Below the pieces are notes generated by a model. It did no database searches. It was not told the origin of the DNA and saw only the letters and a program-made list of their open reading frames with translations. A DNA stretch of 64,000 nt from Io17-Chloro-G2 sp965226825 (lineage in GTDB: Bacteria > Chloroflexota > Dehalococcoidia > Lucifugimonadales > UBA3495), in assembly GCA_965226825.1 (NCBI GenBank), contig CBDDED010000003.1:1426001-1490000 (forward strand), in the 5' to 3' direction. Shown here piece by piece: positions 24,906 to 33,988 of the stretch (position 1 is its first letter; every line of letters begins with the position of its first letter). Both the position numbers and the translations under genes were made by a program.

Positions 24906-25637
24906 CTAGCTTGCTACCGCCGCGCCCTTCAGATGGGTAGCAAAGAACTCCAGCGTGCGGGGCCATGCAGCTTCACTGGATGCCTCGTGATAACGTTCAG
25001 CATTGGTGAAGTCCATGAAAGCGTGGCCTGCACCGGCGTAGGAGTAGAAAGTATGCTCATTCCCCAAACGGGTCAATTCAGCGTCAAGCTTGACCTGGTC
25101 GTCCGGTGACGGATTGCCGTCGGTGGCGCCGAAGTGGAAAAGCATGGGGCACTGGATGCCGGCAGACAAGTCGAATGGAGAAACGGTGGCGGCGCCCCAG
25201 GGGTCCATAATACCGCCGCCATAGAAAGGAACCGCCGCTTTAAAGATCGGGTTGGAAGCGGCCATCAACCAGGTGACGCGCCCGCCCATGCAAAATCCGG
25301 TTATCCCGACCCGGTCGCTGTCCACCGCGGATTGACCCTTCAGAAAATCTACCGACGCATTTATGTCGGCTATGATGTCAGGGTCGCTCAGGTGTCCCAG
25401 TCGGTCCAGGCGAGGGCCAGCCATTACTTCTTCAGAAAGGCGATGGAAAAGGTCTGGTACCACCGCCACGTACCCCTCGCCCGCCAAGCGGTCTGCCATC
25501 GCTTTGTCGAACTCGTCAACACCGCCTACGTGAAATGCTATAACCACCGCAGGATGGGGGCCGGACCCGCTGGGGATACTGGCGTACATCTGCATGTCCT
25601 CGCCATTGACTTTGAGAGTGTCCGTGAACGAAGGCAT
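24906..25637 (-). CDS. Dienelactone hydrolase family protein
   Basis: 243 residues from the ATG at 25637, preceded by GGGAGG; the frame is open far upstream but that part is not protein-like. The catalytic cysteine is C116 in GFCMGG, with D173 (GATDGNPSP) and H205 (GAGHAFMDF) completing the Cys-Asp-His triad of dienelactone hydrolases. The archetype converts dienelactone to maleylacetate in chlorocatechol degradation, but many relatives act on other esters and lactones. It is divergent from the VOC gene at 26045, so both may be controlled from the same intergenic region. Confidence 0.88.
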   Translation of the reverse strand: MPSFTDTLKVNGEDMQMYASIPSGSGPHPAVVIAFHVGGVDEFDKAMADRLAGEGYVAVVPDLFHRLSEEVMAGPRLDRLGHLSDPDIIADINASVDFLKGQSAVDSDRVGITGFCMGGRVTWLMAASNPIFKAAVPFYGGGIMDPWGAATVSPFDLSAGIQCPMLFHFGATDGNPSPDDQVKLDAELTRLGNEHTFYSYAGAGHAFMDFTNAERYHEASSEAAWPRTLEFFATHLKGAAVAS

Positions 25638-26044
25638 AATGACCTCCCTGCCTAAATTTGCGCTCTTTGCCCGCGGGATTCTAGCAGAAAAGCCTGTCTC
25701 CGTCAGGGCTGAAGATGATTGACTCAGGGCAATCAAATATTGATTTGTGGGGCGTCGGCAAAGCGTGACTCTGCACGAAATCCGGAGTAGGCGATGGCCG
25801 GAACCAGGCATGGCGAGCAGCGCCAAAACTCGGTCTGGCCTGCTGTGTTCTCGTTGCATTTGCCATCGTAGCCAGCAGTGAGAGCCCATCCCAAGGTGTA
25901 AGCTGGCCCAAAGGCGATAGCAAGGGGTATAATTCGAGGTAAGTAATGCGAAAACCCAATTCGCCAAGGTGTTCAGTTCCGATGTCTTACCGGAGAAAAG
26001 GGCATAGTTGGGTTGGACCATAAAGGATTGAAGAGGAGATAGAT
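25638..26044. promoter_or_regulatory. Divergent intergenic region with a -10-like box
   Basis: 407 bp without a credible gene. TATAAT occurs at 25928-25933 on the plus strand, about 110 bp before the VOC start, with no good -35. A near-palindrome AATCAAATATTGATT lies at 25731-25745. AAGAGGAG precedes the VOC ATG. Confidence 0.3.
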
Positions 26045-26599
26045 ATGTCAGCGAAAGTCAATGGCCTCGGTCATGTTGGTTTCTTCGTTCATGACCTCGA
26101 TCTAATGAAAGACTTCTATGGGAATTTCATGGGGATGACGCTGACAAAAGTAGGTCCGCTCGGGGCGTTTTTCAGTGCCGACCCGGAGGGCGTCGACCAC
26201 GAGATTGCACTGATCAGCGGACGGGAATCGCTGGACGACCCGCACTGGGTTCAGCAAATTTCCATGCGCGTAGATTCTCTCGACGATCTACGTGACTTCA
26301 AGGGCCGCATCCTGGAGCGCGGGTACAAGCTGGACCGTATTGTCTCTCATGCGAGCGCCATCGGTTGCTACTTCCGCGATCCGGAGAACAATCCCACCGA
26401 GGTGTTCTGGCTGACCGGCCATCAGTCCTGGGCCCAGATAGGCATCCCAATCGACATTGACCAGTCTGACGAAGCGGTTATGGCAGACGTAGACCGGTCT
26501 TTCGAAGTGGCCAAAAACGTCGAGATGGGCAAGCCGGCCACTCCGGAAACGGCCAACGCCATTCGCGAGTTGAACGCGGTCGCGGTAGGCAGTCGGTAA
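26045..26599 (+). CDS. VOC superfamily protein (glyoxalase/extradiol dioxygenase-like)
   Basis: 184 residues. The N-terminal beta-alpha-beta module starts NGLGHVGFFVHDLDLMKDFY with the metal His (H10) and continues with the second His region DHEIALIS; the second module begins QQISMRVDSLDDLRDF and ends with DPENNPTEVFWL, where the Glu completes the 2-His-1-Glu site. This matches single-domain vicinal-oxygen-chelate enzymes related to catechol 2,3-dioxygenases. The last 50 residues form a helical tail. Together with the divergent dienelactone hydrolase it fits ring-cleavage catabolism, though dioxygenase activity is inferred. Confidence 0.82.
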   Translation: MSAKVNGLGHVGFFVHDLDLMKDFYGNFMGMTLTKVGPLGAFFSADPEGVDHEIALISGRESLDDPHWVQQISMRVDSLDDLRDFKGRILERGYKLDRIVSHASAIGCYFRDPENNPTEVFWLTGHQSWAQIGIPIDIDQSDEAVMADVDRSFEVAKNVEMGKPATPETANAIRELNAVAVGSR

Positions 26600-26660
26600 C
26601 TCGGTGTTTGACCCGGACTTTCCCTACCCAAGGGGAAGTCAGATGAACTCTCAGGAAACG

Positions 26661-26688
26661 AGGCCCAAGCTTGTAGCTTGGGCCTTTT
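26661..26688 (+). terminator. Rho-independent terminator after the VOC gene
   Basis: The stem AGGCCCAAGC / GCTTGGGCCT with loop TTGTA, then TTTTCT. The remainder of 26600-26961 shows no gene. Confidence 0.85.
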
Positions 26689-26961
26689 CTATGCAACCAG
26701 GGTCAGGAATCTTTCGGACAACCATAGCCGTTTACACCGGTTTCGCGCTTGGACGGGTGGGACAGAATGTCCACCCATGAGTCGCATGACCAAGCCTCAT
26801 GGTTTCTGACCTCGATCTTGTTCGCATACCCCTCCGCGCCTGGGGGAACGGGCCACCGCTCACCCCTCCAAACGGAACCTGAGCGTAAAGTTTTCGATTT
26901 AGTCCAGTTTGGCGTGCCGCCCCGGCCGCGGGTCTTGGCGCGGTCGTAAGATCCTACGGTC

Positions 26962-28230
26962 TTACGGCCTTGGCGCCGGCCCGAGGACCTTGTACTTCCT
27001 CTCCTCGGTCCGCTCGGCCACAGGCAGGACCTCCACGACCACCCTTGAGAGACCCTCGACCTCGCCGTTGGCGTCGAAGCTGTAGTTGTCGCCGATCGCG
27101 CCGCTCCAGGTGATGCCGTACATGCAGTCGCGGAAGCCGTCGGCGTCCTGATCGTCGTTGGTCTGCTTGAGGCACTCGGCCGCGATGTACACGTCGTCGT
27201 ACGCTGACCCCAGATGCCATGGCAGCGTGACATAGTCGTAGCGCTCTCTGAAGTTGGCCAGGACCTCCTGTGCCTTCTTGTTGTCGGGGTCCAGGTCGGC
27301 GGTAATGGCCTTCATGCCGGTCGCCGCCTCGCCCGCGACTTCGAGGGCGGTGGTGCCCACCGATATCGTTTCCGCGTACATCGGGCCCTGGTAACCCAAC
27401 TCCCGCACCTGTTTGACGATAGTCCCAGCCGCGAACTCGGACTGGGGCGCTATGTGAAGCGCGTCCGGGTCGGCGTTCAGCAGCTTGGTAAGCTGGCTCC
27501 TGAAGTCGGTGACGTCGGACCCGTACCGCTCCCCGGCCACGACAGCGCCCCCGCGTTTTTCGAACTGCTCGACCGTGATGCGTCTGACCCCTTCGGCGTA
27601 GTCGGTGGCCTCGGTGATGGTGGCCAACTCGCGGACGCCGTCGGCCCAAAGGACGTTACCGGTATCGATGCCCACCTGAACGTCGCTGATCTGGGTACGG
27701 AAGATGTAGTCGCCGGCGTTGGCGATATCGGGATTGCTCGCGAGTCCGGAGAACAGGATCACGCCGTCGGCCTCCGCCAGCGGAGCGGCGCCGAGCATGG
27801 CTCCGCTGCACGAGGTCCCCAGGATAATCTTCACGCCGTCCACGTCGGTCAGCTTGTTGTAGGCAACGATAGCGTCTTTGGCGCTGCACTGGGAGTCCTC
27901 GACGACGAACTCCAGCCTGCGCCCGTTGACTCCGCCCGCGGCGTTGATCTCGTCCACGGCCATCTGCTTGGCCTGAACAGCTACCGTGCCGTAGGTCTCA
28001 CCTGGACCGGTGACCGACTCCATCACCCCGATTACGAAAGGTGGCAAGGGCGTGGGAATGGCGGTCGGCTTTGATTGCGCCGCATCCGCAGGGGCGGCCG
28101 CCGACGCGGGAGGCTCATTGTCTCCGCCGCAAGCCAACACTGCCAACGTCATGAAAGCCAACATCAGGACAGCCAGCGTCAGGACCGTCGAAGAGCCGGG
28201 GGCAAGAATCCGCACTGGCAACGACCGCAT
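26962..28230 (-). CDS. Branched-chain amino-acid-type ABC solute-binding lipoprotein (LivJ-like)
   Basis: 422 residues. The signal peptide ends in lipobox LAVLAC (C34), followed by an Ala/Pro linker and a Peripla_BP_6 domain starting FVIGVMESVTGPGETYG and containing AVDEINAAGGVNGRRLEFV and the SxxxxA binding turn TSCSGAMLGAAPLAE. Family members bind branched-chain amino acids, amides, urea or aromatic acids. No LivH, M, G or F genes are near, so it is an orphan receptor. Codon third positions appear more GC-rich than in neighbours, and loosely similar sequences (26895-26918 and 28486-28509) flank it, which hints at transfer. Confidence 0.88.
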   Translation of the reverse strand: MRSLPVRILAPGSSTVLTLAVLMLAFMTLAVLACGGDNEPPASAAAPADAAQSKPTAIPTPLPPFVIGVMESVTGPGETYGTVAVQAKQMAVDEINAAGGVNGRRLEFVVEDSQCSAKDAIVAYNKLTDVDGVKIILGTSCSGAMLGAAPLAEADGVILFSGLASNPDIANAGDYIFRTQISDVQVGIDTGNVLWADGVRELATITEATDYAEGVRRITVEQFEKRGGAVVAGERYGSDVTDFRSQLTKLLNADPDALHIAPQSEFAAGTIVKQVRELGYQGPMYAETISVGTTALEVAGEAATGMKAITADLDPDNKKAQEVLANFRERYDYVTLPWHLGSAYDDVYIAAECLKQTNDDQDADGFRDCMYGITWSGAIGDNYSFDANGEVEGLSRVVVEVLPVAERTEERKYKVLGPAPRP

Positions 28231-28830
28231 GGCAATCCTGTCCTGGTGCGAAATAGATGGGTTCTCCGCTGATGTCCACGCCTTTGCCGAGCGCGAGGGG
28301 CCGAAAACCCCATAGTCGACAGCAACCCGGGCGGGGAGTGTCCGGCGTCACATTACCATATTGTAGTTTGGCTGGAAAAGCCCGACGTCAACTCCTGTTT
28401 CGCAGCTCACGGCGGGCTATCTTCCGGCGGGATGGGGAGGAAGGTCTGGCTGCAGGTCCAGAAGCAACTTCAAGGTGAAGGTTCTCGATTTTGGACAGTT
28501 TGGTGCACCCAAAAGGACGGTTAGATAGAACCATCTTCGAGATGTGGTTTGGCACTCTATGAGTCTACCGAGGCCCTCGCTGAAAAGATTGTGGCGTGAT
28601 AGAGCTGAGGGCCTAGGAAGGGAAGAATAGTAATCTCGATTGTGACGTCCACCCAAGCCCCACCTGACACTTTCCCAGCCCCTCATCACTTGGCGTTTGG
28701 TAGCCGCTGGGACATGTGGCTATGAAACGAACATTGGTGTCGGGTTATTGTCGACGGACCTCTGACTGAACGGCGGTGGAATTGATGGGGAAACAACGAC
28801 GACAAGTTTTTCTACGCCACCGTTCCCAGT
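28231..28830. other. 600-bp intergenic stretch without recognisable gene
   Basis: Short frames exist on both strands, but none has family similarity, a ribosome site or believable composition. It separates the LivJ-like gene from the accessory island and contains CGATTTTGGACAGTTTGGTG (from 28486), loosely repeated near 26895. Confidence 0.5.
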
Positions 28831-29171
28831 CTAACTCACTTCGAGCGGGGTTTGCCAGTATCCCTCAGGGTTCAGCATATCCTGAACGTCGGCAGGTACA
28901 TCATCTGGTAGGATAAATCTTTCGCTCCCGTCGATGACGTCGCTCACGCTCGCGATCACCCGTTTAGCCACAAATAGGTCTTGTTCCGCGGCCTCAACTC
29001 TCGATAAAGGCTAGACGAAATTTCCGGTTAGTACTTGGGTTCACCACGAAATACAAAAGACCCCTGGCTTGCAGCTCTCGCGATCTCTCCAAGTTTATCG
29101 AGCACGGCCTTAAGCATGTCAGGGGTCGATCCCTCATGCGATCTGTCGGAACTCGCGGGATTAGCAGTCAT
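28831..29171 (-). pseudogene. FRG-domain protein remnant (nonsense plus frameshift)
   Basis: From an ATG at 29171 the frame reads MTANPASSDRSHEGS, then LDKLGEIARAASQGSFVFRGEPKY and a TAA at 29028. Reading past the stop gives PEISSSLYRE, so the joined core FVFRGEPKY-x-PEISSSLYRE is the start of an FRG domain (FxFRGxx...PSLxRE). Right after that a frame change yields VEAAEQDLFVAKRVIASV and a tail ending GYWQTPLEVS with TAG at 28831. FRG-domain proteins are often found in defence islands. Nonsense, frameshift and lack of the rest of the domain point to a decayed gene. The tail may belong to another protein joined by deletion. Confidence 0.6.
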
Positions 29172-29266
29172 ATATTTGCTCTTCAGCCGGATTAAGGTAC
29201 CGGGCTTCGACTCTTTCCCCAGTCTCCGGAAACGCAGGCGGTGAGCACAGCGTACTCTCACACCTT

Positions 29267-29749
29267 TTAGGCGGTTTCAACCGCCAAAACCGCATTCTTG
29301 CCTTCTTCATTTGGTCGCCTTTCCATCTTCTGGAAGACTTCGTGCTCTTCAGGTTTTGCATACCGCCACGACTGCGGAACAACGAAATCATCGAACCGAT
29401 CCCTCAACCAACTGAGACCCACCGGCCTTTGGTATTCCCACACATTGGTGACTTCCAACGCATAGGCGACGGTCTGACCTTGGAAGTAGGCGTCAAATTC
29501 CCGTCTATCGAGGGTGGCAAGTTCAGCCACAATACTCCACACGGCCTCGGGCGATCCTTCCCATACCTGACCGACACGGAAGCCTCCACGCAATTCCCTA
29601 ACCGGGCTGGAAACGTAGATGAATACGTCGCGGTCGCTTATCTGCGAAGCAATCCGTCGCCGGAGCTCAACCTTTTTCAAGCCCTCAAATACCAAATCGG
29701 CATAACACGGCTTCAACGAGATGATCAACGGTCGCAACGCTGTGGTCAT
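29267..29749 (-). CDS. ASCH/PUA-like domain protein coupled to the GNAT-PIN gene
   Basis: 160 residues from the ATG at 29749, which overlaps the TGA of the upstream gene in an ATGA junction, implying translational coupling; a TTG at 29755 is an alternative. The N-terminal half, LRPLIISLKPCYADLVFEG, KKVELRRR, and later DVFIYVSSPVRELRGGFRVG, matches ASCH/PUA-like folds with the conserved G-x-K-x-x-E-x-R signature that binds RNA or modified nucleic acid. The C-terminal region contains WLRDRFDDFVVPQSW. Proteins of this kind have been labelled predicted transcriptional regulators. In this pair it could be the RNA-recognition or antitoxin partner of the nuclease/acetyltransferase protein; that is inference. 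Confidence 0.78.
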   Translation of the reverse strand: MTTALRPLIISLKPCYADLVFEGLKKVELRRRIASQISDRDVFIYVSSPVRELRGGFRVGQVWEGSPEAVWSIVAELATLDRREFDAYFQGQTVAYALEVTNVWEYQRPVGLSWLRDRFDDFVVPQSWRYAKPEEHEVFQKMERRPNEEGKNAVLAVETA

Positions 29750-31788
29750 GAGCAATCCGGAAAGCCAAGCTCAAACAGCTTCTGAAACCTACTCGCCGGC
29801 ATCCTAGTCGGGAGTTGCACAGTCAAACCACTCGTGTCCTCTTTATAAACCGCCCGTACCGCAGTCAATGGAATCCTCCTTCTAAAGACAAACGTATGGG
29901 AAAACCGCAGCGCCATTAACTCCATTGAAGTATCACCAGCGCACATTCGATAGAGGTCGTCCCAGCCCAGTATCCCGAATTTCTTGAATTTCCTGAGAAG
30001 CTCCTTGGCGGTATCCACCACCACTTCGTCAAGTTGGGATACCGCTACGATCTGTTTTTGACTGCGACTAACGTACCAGAGAATACGCCCAGGAGCCTTG
30101 AGAATCTTCCGCGACGTAGCAGCCTTTCGGTAATAGACGTTTTCCCAACGCAACAACACGGAAGGGTCCCCACCGAACATGTCAAGAGACGAGAGCGGTC
30201 TGTCAATCAAGCTGAGGGCATAACCTGGTTGAATCGGGACCAGAAAATAATTCTGGTCTGTATTCAGACTCACTGGAGCGCAGTAACGTTCAAGCTCGAC
30301 GTCTGACACATCGTCAAATGAAGCTCCCAATTGAGGCGATAGAGTCGCAATCTTCTGGAGAGCATCCTCTCGACTGAGGCAGCGTGAAAAACAGAACTTC
30401 GCAAAAGTATCCTTACATCTTGTGAATCCCATCTCCATTAGGTCCGGTATCAATGAGGGAGTAATCCCGGACAGCTCGAACTCGACCATGTCCTGGTTCT
30501 TATCTACCGCCTTGGCTACAGTGTCGGCGATCAAGAAACGTCCGAACAGCGATCGGTCGGCGGTCCGCGCTACCCTGGCCAAGGGTACAGTGAATGCTCC
30601 TTTAGGGGTCGTAGGGGTTATACGAATTGCGACATCGTTACCCTCTGCTTTGAGTAGCTCACACCGGTAGTCGCTGGGACGCTCAAGGTAGCGGTCCAGT
30701 ACCTCCCTCAGTTGCCTCTGCCCTTCTCCTTCGCTAAGGAAAGAGTCGACCGGAAGAGATGCATGATCACGGGCCGTGAAGCGATACCATCCGAGACGGA
30801 GACCAGAAATGCGGTCAGGTCCATAGGCCTGCCTCTCAAGGAGTTCGTGAAGCTCAATTATCAACTGAGTTGGGGACAACACCCGGAGATTAGTTAAGTC
30901 TGCAATGTTCTGAGCTTTCCTCAGTAGAGGCTGATCTCTGGTTACAAAGACATTCACGTCGGAGGAGGCAGCCTTCGCCAAATGCCTAATGTCGGAAACT
31001 TGGCTGGGTGTACGGTCTGGCAGAATGGCCCTTAAGCGGCCATAGAAGTTATCAAACAAGCGTGGAGAATATGTCACGTGGGGGAATTGCTGTATTCGGT
31101 CTCGCCCTGCCCGTCGTTGCTCGGGGTCGTCGTTACGGTCGATTTCGTTAAGCAATTCATCGGTGGTCCAAAGGTTTAGGGAATCTACCAAGAAGTCAGA
31201 TAGCAGAGCCCTGGACCGTTCCGACTCATCACGGTCTGGATTCGACAGGTCATAGAACACTTGTGCATCGATGATGACATCGACGGTTTCATCTGATGTC
31301 TGTGCCTTGAACAGTCCCAAGGCCATTTGATTGGCTGGGTTCAGGGTGAGGTGCCAAAGTGTTAAAGGGTGCCCAGCTACGGAACGGCCCCGCCTTTCCC
31401 CTATTGATACGAAGCCCAATTTCGGCCACATGTAATGTGCAGGGAAGTCCCGGCGGCAGCTGAGAGTTATGGCCGACTGAGTCGTAGCAACACCCTTGAG
31501 TTCTTCAAGGAGTTGGCTCGCGATGCCGCAACCTCGGAATTCTTGCGAGACGCAAAGTTGAACAATCCGGAATCGACTCTGACTAGGCGCATAGAGCAGG
31601 TACCCAACGAGCCGTTTGCCTTCAATCTTGGCACCCAAGACGCTTCCCTTGTGAAGGTAGTCGATGAGCGCCTCAGCGGGCAGAAAGCCAAGGGTTCGGC
31701 CATTGCGTTTCATTAAGTCATCAACGGCACCTAGATCATCGGAGTTCAGCCATAAGAGATCTACCTTCAAATCATTCCTCGTTATCAC
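29746..31788 (-). CDS. GNAT acetyltransferase - PIN nuclease fusion protein
   Basis: 680 residues from a GTG at 31788 (GGGGGAGG about 12 nt upstream). Residues 1-150 are a GNAT domain: IVQLCVSQEFRGCGIASQLLEEL carries the acetyl-CoA loop R-G-x-G-I-A, and the fold ends with WPKLGFVSIGER. Residues 168-310 are a PIN domain with all four acidic positions visible: D174 (VIIDAQVF), E211 (TTDELLNEI), D266 (SDIRHLAKA) and D285 (FVTRDQPLL). Residues 330-680 are unassigned alpha/beta sequence. The ASCH gene follows in an ATGA overlap. The region is less GC-rich than its surroundings, lies between an FRG remnant and an IS remnant, and looks acquired. A toxin-antitoxin or antiphage role is plausible but unproven. 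Confidence 0.82.
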   Translation of the reverse strand: MITRNDLKVDLLWLNSDDLGAVDDLMKRNGRTLGFLPAEALIDYLHKGSVLGAKIEGKRLVGYLLYAPSQSRFRIVQLCVSQEFRGCGIASQLLEELKGVATTQSAITLSCRRDFPAHYMWPKLGFVSIGERRGRSVAGHPLTLWHLTLNPANQMALGLFKAQTSDETVDVIIDAQVFYDLSNPDRDESERSRALLSDFLVDSLNLWTTDELLNEIDRNDDPEQRRAGRDRIQQFPHVTYSPRLFDNFYGRLRAILPDRTPSQVSDIRHLAKAASSDVNVFVTRDQPLLRKAQNIADLTNLRVLSPTQLIIELHELLERQAYGPDRISGLRLGWYRFTARDHASLPVDSFLSEGEGQRQLREVLDRYLERPSDYRCELLKAEGNDVAIRITPTTPKGAFTVPLARVARTADRSLFGRFLIADTVAKAVDKNQDMVEFELSGITPSLIPDLMEMGFTRCKDTFAKFCFSRCLSREDALQKIATLSPQLGASFDDVSDVELERYCAPVSLNTDQNYFLVPIQPGYALSLIDRPLSSLDMFGGDPSVLLRWENVYYRKAATSRKILKAPGRILWYVSRSQKQIVAVSQLDEVVVDTAKELLRKFKKFGILGWDDLYRMCAGDTSMELMALRFSHTFVFRRRIPLTAVRAVYKEDTSGLTVQLPTRMPASRFQKLFELGFPDCS

Positions 31789-32240
31789 TCGATGTATTGA
31801 CCTCCCCCAATAGTTTTATCACCTGCTATGTAACTCCAACAAGTATTTGGGTCTGACACCAAGAGGCAATCCTCATAGACATGGGGGTGCCGGCGCTCAC
31901 GGTCACTACGTCTCCCTTTCTGTTGGGTGCCCCAAGCCCAGTCGGTACCCGATCCTCGGCTCGTTGAATATGTAATGGGGTTCTCCGCATCGTCGCTCAG
32001 CTTATGCTTGAGTTCTCTGTCTTTCAATCAACACAAAAAGTGCGGTCCTCGTGGGCAGTCGATTTGGATACTATTGCAGTTTAATTGGGTATAACAGGCT
32101 GCGGAGGCTACAGACTTCCCTTCTTTCGAGGATCGAAGATAAGACCTTCCGACCGTTCCGCGGGTTCGAGCCTTCTCATCTCGACCCAAAAGGACTGTGC
32201 GTAGTACCACTATGGGGAATTCCCCCATGACTACGCCCGG
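31789..32240. other. Intergenic stretch between the GNAT-PIN gene and the IS remnant
   Basis: About 450 bp with no frame I can support on either strand. It must hold the promoter of the GNAT-PIN/ASCH pair; GGGGGAGG (minus strand, near 31803) is the only clear signal. Confidence 0.4.
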
Positions 32241-32702
32241 ACCTTGAACAAGGGCCACCGACGCATCGAAACCCAGGAGCGCCAGACAGTTACCGACCTG
32301 GACTGTTTGGACTACCTGGCGACCGACAAGTTGGGGACCAAAAAGCAATGAATCCGGCTGAAGTCGGAGGTGAAGATTAGCGGCCTCCGGGAGACGGCAC
32401 AATGGGGAACGGTCCAATGCCGTCACGGAATTAGCGGCTTGAAGGCCCCGGTCGGAACGACGCTGGGGGCGGTGCGGCAACATTGGACCATCGAGAATTT
32501 CCTGCACTGTACCTTGGAGGTGAGATTTCGCGAGGAACAGCGCCAGTACTGGAAAGACCATGCTCCTCAACCCCCAGCCTCCCTACGCAAGATTTTCCAC
32601 AACCTGCCCAAGAAGGAATTCAGCCTCAAAACCGGTGCACAAGGCAAACGCCTCAACGCCGCCCGGCGTGACGACTACCTGCTCGAAGTCCTGCTTGGCT
32701 AA
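32241..32702 (+). pseudogene. ISAs1-family transposase, 3' remnant
   Basis: Translation in one frame gives TLNKGHRRIETQERQTVTDL, a TGA at 32349, then after a diverged linker VRQHWTIENFLHCTLEVRFRE, KDHAPQPPASLRKIFHNL and QGKRLNAARRDDYLLEVLLG with a final stop. GHxRIE, HWxIENxLHWxLDVxFRED, HAPxNLAxLR and KRLKAxxDDxYLLxVL are the C-terminal signature of ISAs1 transposases (DDE type). The N-terminal half with the first two acidic residues is missing and the frame is interrupted, so the element is dead. No terminal repeats were found. Confidence 0.8.
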
Positions 32703-32837
32703 GGTGCGATTGCCTCGATGGTTGACGCGGTGCCTGAGACAGGGAATGGTACACTGGGCGAAAACTCCGACGGCGGAAGGTAGGGTACAGCGCTCCCCGA
32801 CACCGGTCTAGACCGCCAAATCAAGCGGTGACCCTGG

Positions 32838-33869
32838 ATGGAGACTGAAATGGAACTTCCGGATTACAGCCGATTTGACCTTACCGGGGACTTGAGGATC
32901 TGTCGAATACTCAACGGCATGTGGCAGGTATCCGGCGCCCACGGTCGCATCGATCCCGATGCCGCCGTCCAAGCGATGTTCTCCTACGTGGATTCAGGGT
33001 TTACCACCTGGGACCTGGCAGACCACTACGGCCCGGCCGAAGACTTCATCGGCGAATTCCGGCGCCGCCTGCTGGCCGACCGAGGCGAACAGGTTGTTCC
33101 AACTTTCCAGGCGTTCACCAAGTGGGTCCCGGCGCCGGGGCCAATGACCCGGCAGATTGTGGAAAACAATATTGACATCTCCCTGCGGCGAATGGACGTG
33201 GATACCATTGACCTGTTGCAGTTCCACTGGTGGGACTACCAGGATGAGAGCTACTTGGACGCCCTGAGGAACCTATCCGACTTGGGGGATGCCGGCAAAA
33301 TCCGGCACCTCGGGTTGACCAATTTTGACACCCAACGCCTGTCGCGGATTTCCGATGAGGGCATCCGCGTTGTGTCCAATCAGGTCCAATATTCGATTAT
33401 CGATCGAAGGCCCGAAGTGCGGATGACCGGGTTCTGCCAAGGCAATGAAGTCCACCTGCTGGCCTACGGGACGCTGTGTGGGGGCCTATTGTCAGAAAGG
33501 TTTTTGGGACAACCGGAGCCCGGCCCCCGGGAGCTTACGACTGTCTCGTTGAAGAAGTACAAGCAAATGGTCGACGCCTGGGGAGGTTGGGAGCTATTCC
33601 AGGAGTTGCTTGGAGTCCTGAAGACAATCAGCGACCGGCGCCAGGTGAGCATATCCAACCTGGCGGTACGCTACGTTTTGGACCGCCCGGCGGTGGCCGG
33701 CGCGATAGTGGGTGTGCGGCTTGGGGTTTCCGACAACCGGGAGGCCAACGCCAGGGTGTTTGACTTCACAATTGAGCCCGATGACCTGGCCCTGATTGAT
33801 GACGTCCTGGCCAAGTCCCGGAACCTTTATGACCTCATCGGCGACTGCGGTGATGAATACCGCCGTTAG
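32838..33869 (+). CDS. Aldo/keto reductase family oxidoreductase
   Basis: 343 residues. The catalytic tetrad is visible as D59 and Y64 (TWDLADHYG), K95 (AFTKW) and H130 (LLQFHWW). The NADPH-binding C-terminal strand-turn appears as GAIVGVRLGVSDNREAN. The barrel order (LGLTNFDTQRL, VVSNQVQYSIIDRRPE, VHLLAYGTLCGGLL) is typical. The enzyme reduces aldehydes or ketones of unknown identity. ATGs at 32838 and 32850 are both possible starts. The amidase gene follows 119 bp downstream in the same direction. Confidence 0.88.
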   Translation: METEMELPDYSRFDLTGDLRICRILNGMWQVSGAHGRIDPDAAVQAMFSYVDSGFTTWDLADHYGPAEDFIGEFRRRLLADRGEQVVPTFQAFTKWVPAPGPMTRQIVENNIDISLRRMDVDTIDLLQFHWWDYQDESYLDALRNLSDLGDAGKIRHLGLTNFDTQRLSRISDEGIRVVSNQVQYSIIDRRPEVRMTGFCQGNEVHLLAYGTLCGGLLSERFLGQPEPGPRELTTVSLKKYKQMVDAWGGWELFQELLGVLKTISDRRQVSISNLAVRYVLDRPAVAGAIVGVRLGVSDNREANARVFDFTIEPDDLALIDDVLAKSRNLYDLIGDCGDEYRR

Positions 33870-33988
33870 CAGGCGGCGAACGGCACTTGCGTCCTTTGGC
33901 GCGCTCGCCGATACTGGCGTTGCCCCAGGCGCAGCCCGCCTGTCCCAAGGCGCCCGACCCCGCCCCATTGGTATTATGAGGTGTTTGG

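Noticed and set aside
25731..25745. FNR/CRP-like palindrome AATCAAATATTGATT
   Set aside because: The half-sites are in the wrong orientation for TTGAT-N4-ATCAA and the match is imperfect.
28417..28689. A 90-residue minus-strand frame in the gap before the accessory island
   Set aside because: No ribosome site, no recognisable fold and a composition unlike neighbouring proteins.
32028..32570. A 180-residue minus-strand reading frame opposite the IS remnant
   Set aside because: The plus strand encodes a clear ISAs1 transposase relic; the antisense product has no family similarity.
32723..32756. TTGACG and TACACT as a promoter for the aldo/keto reductase
   Set aside because: The spacer is 22 bp, too long for a sigma-70 promoter.
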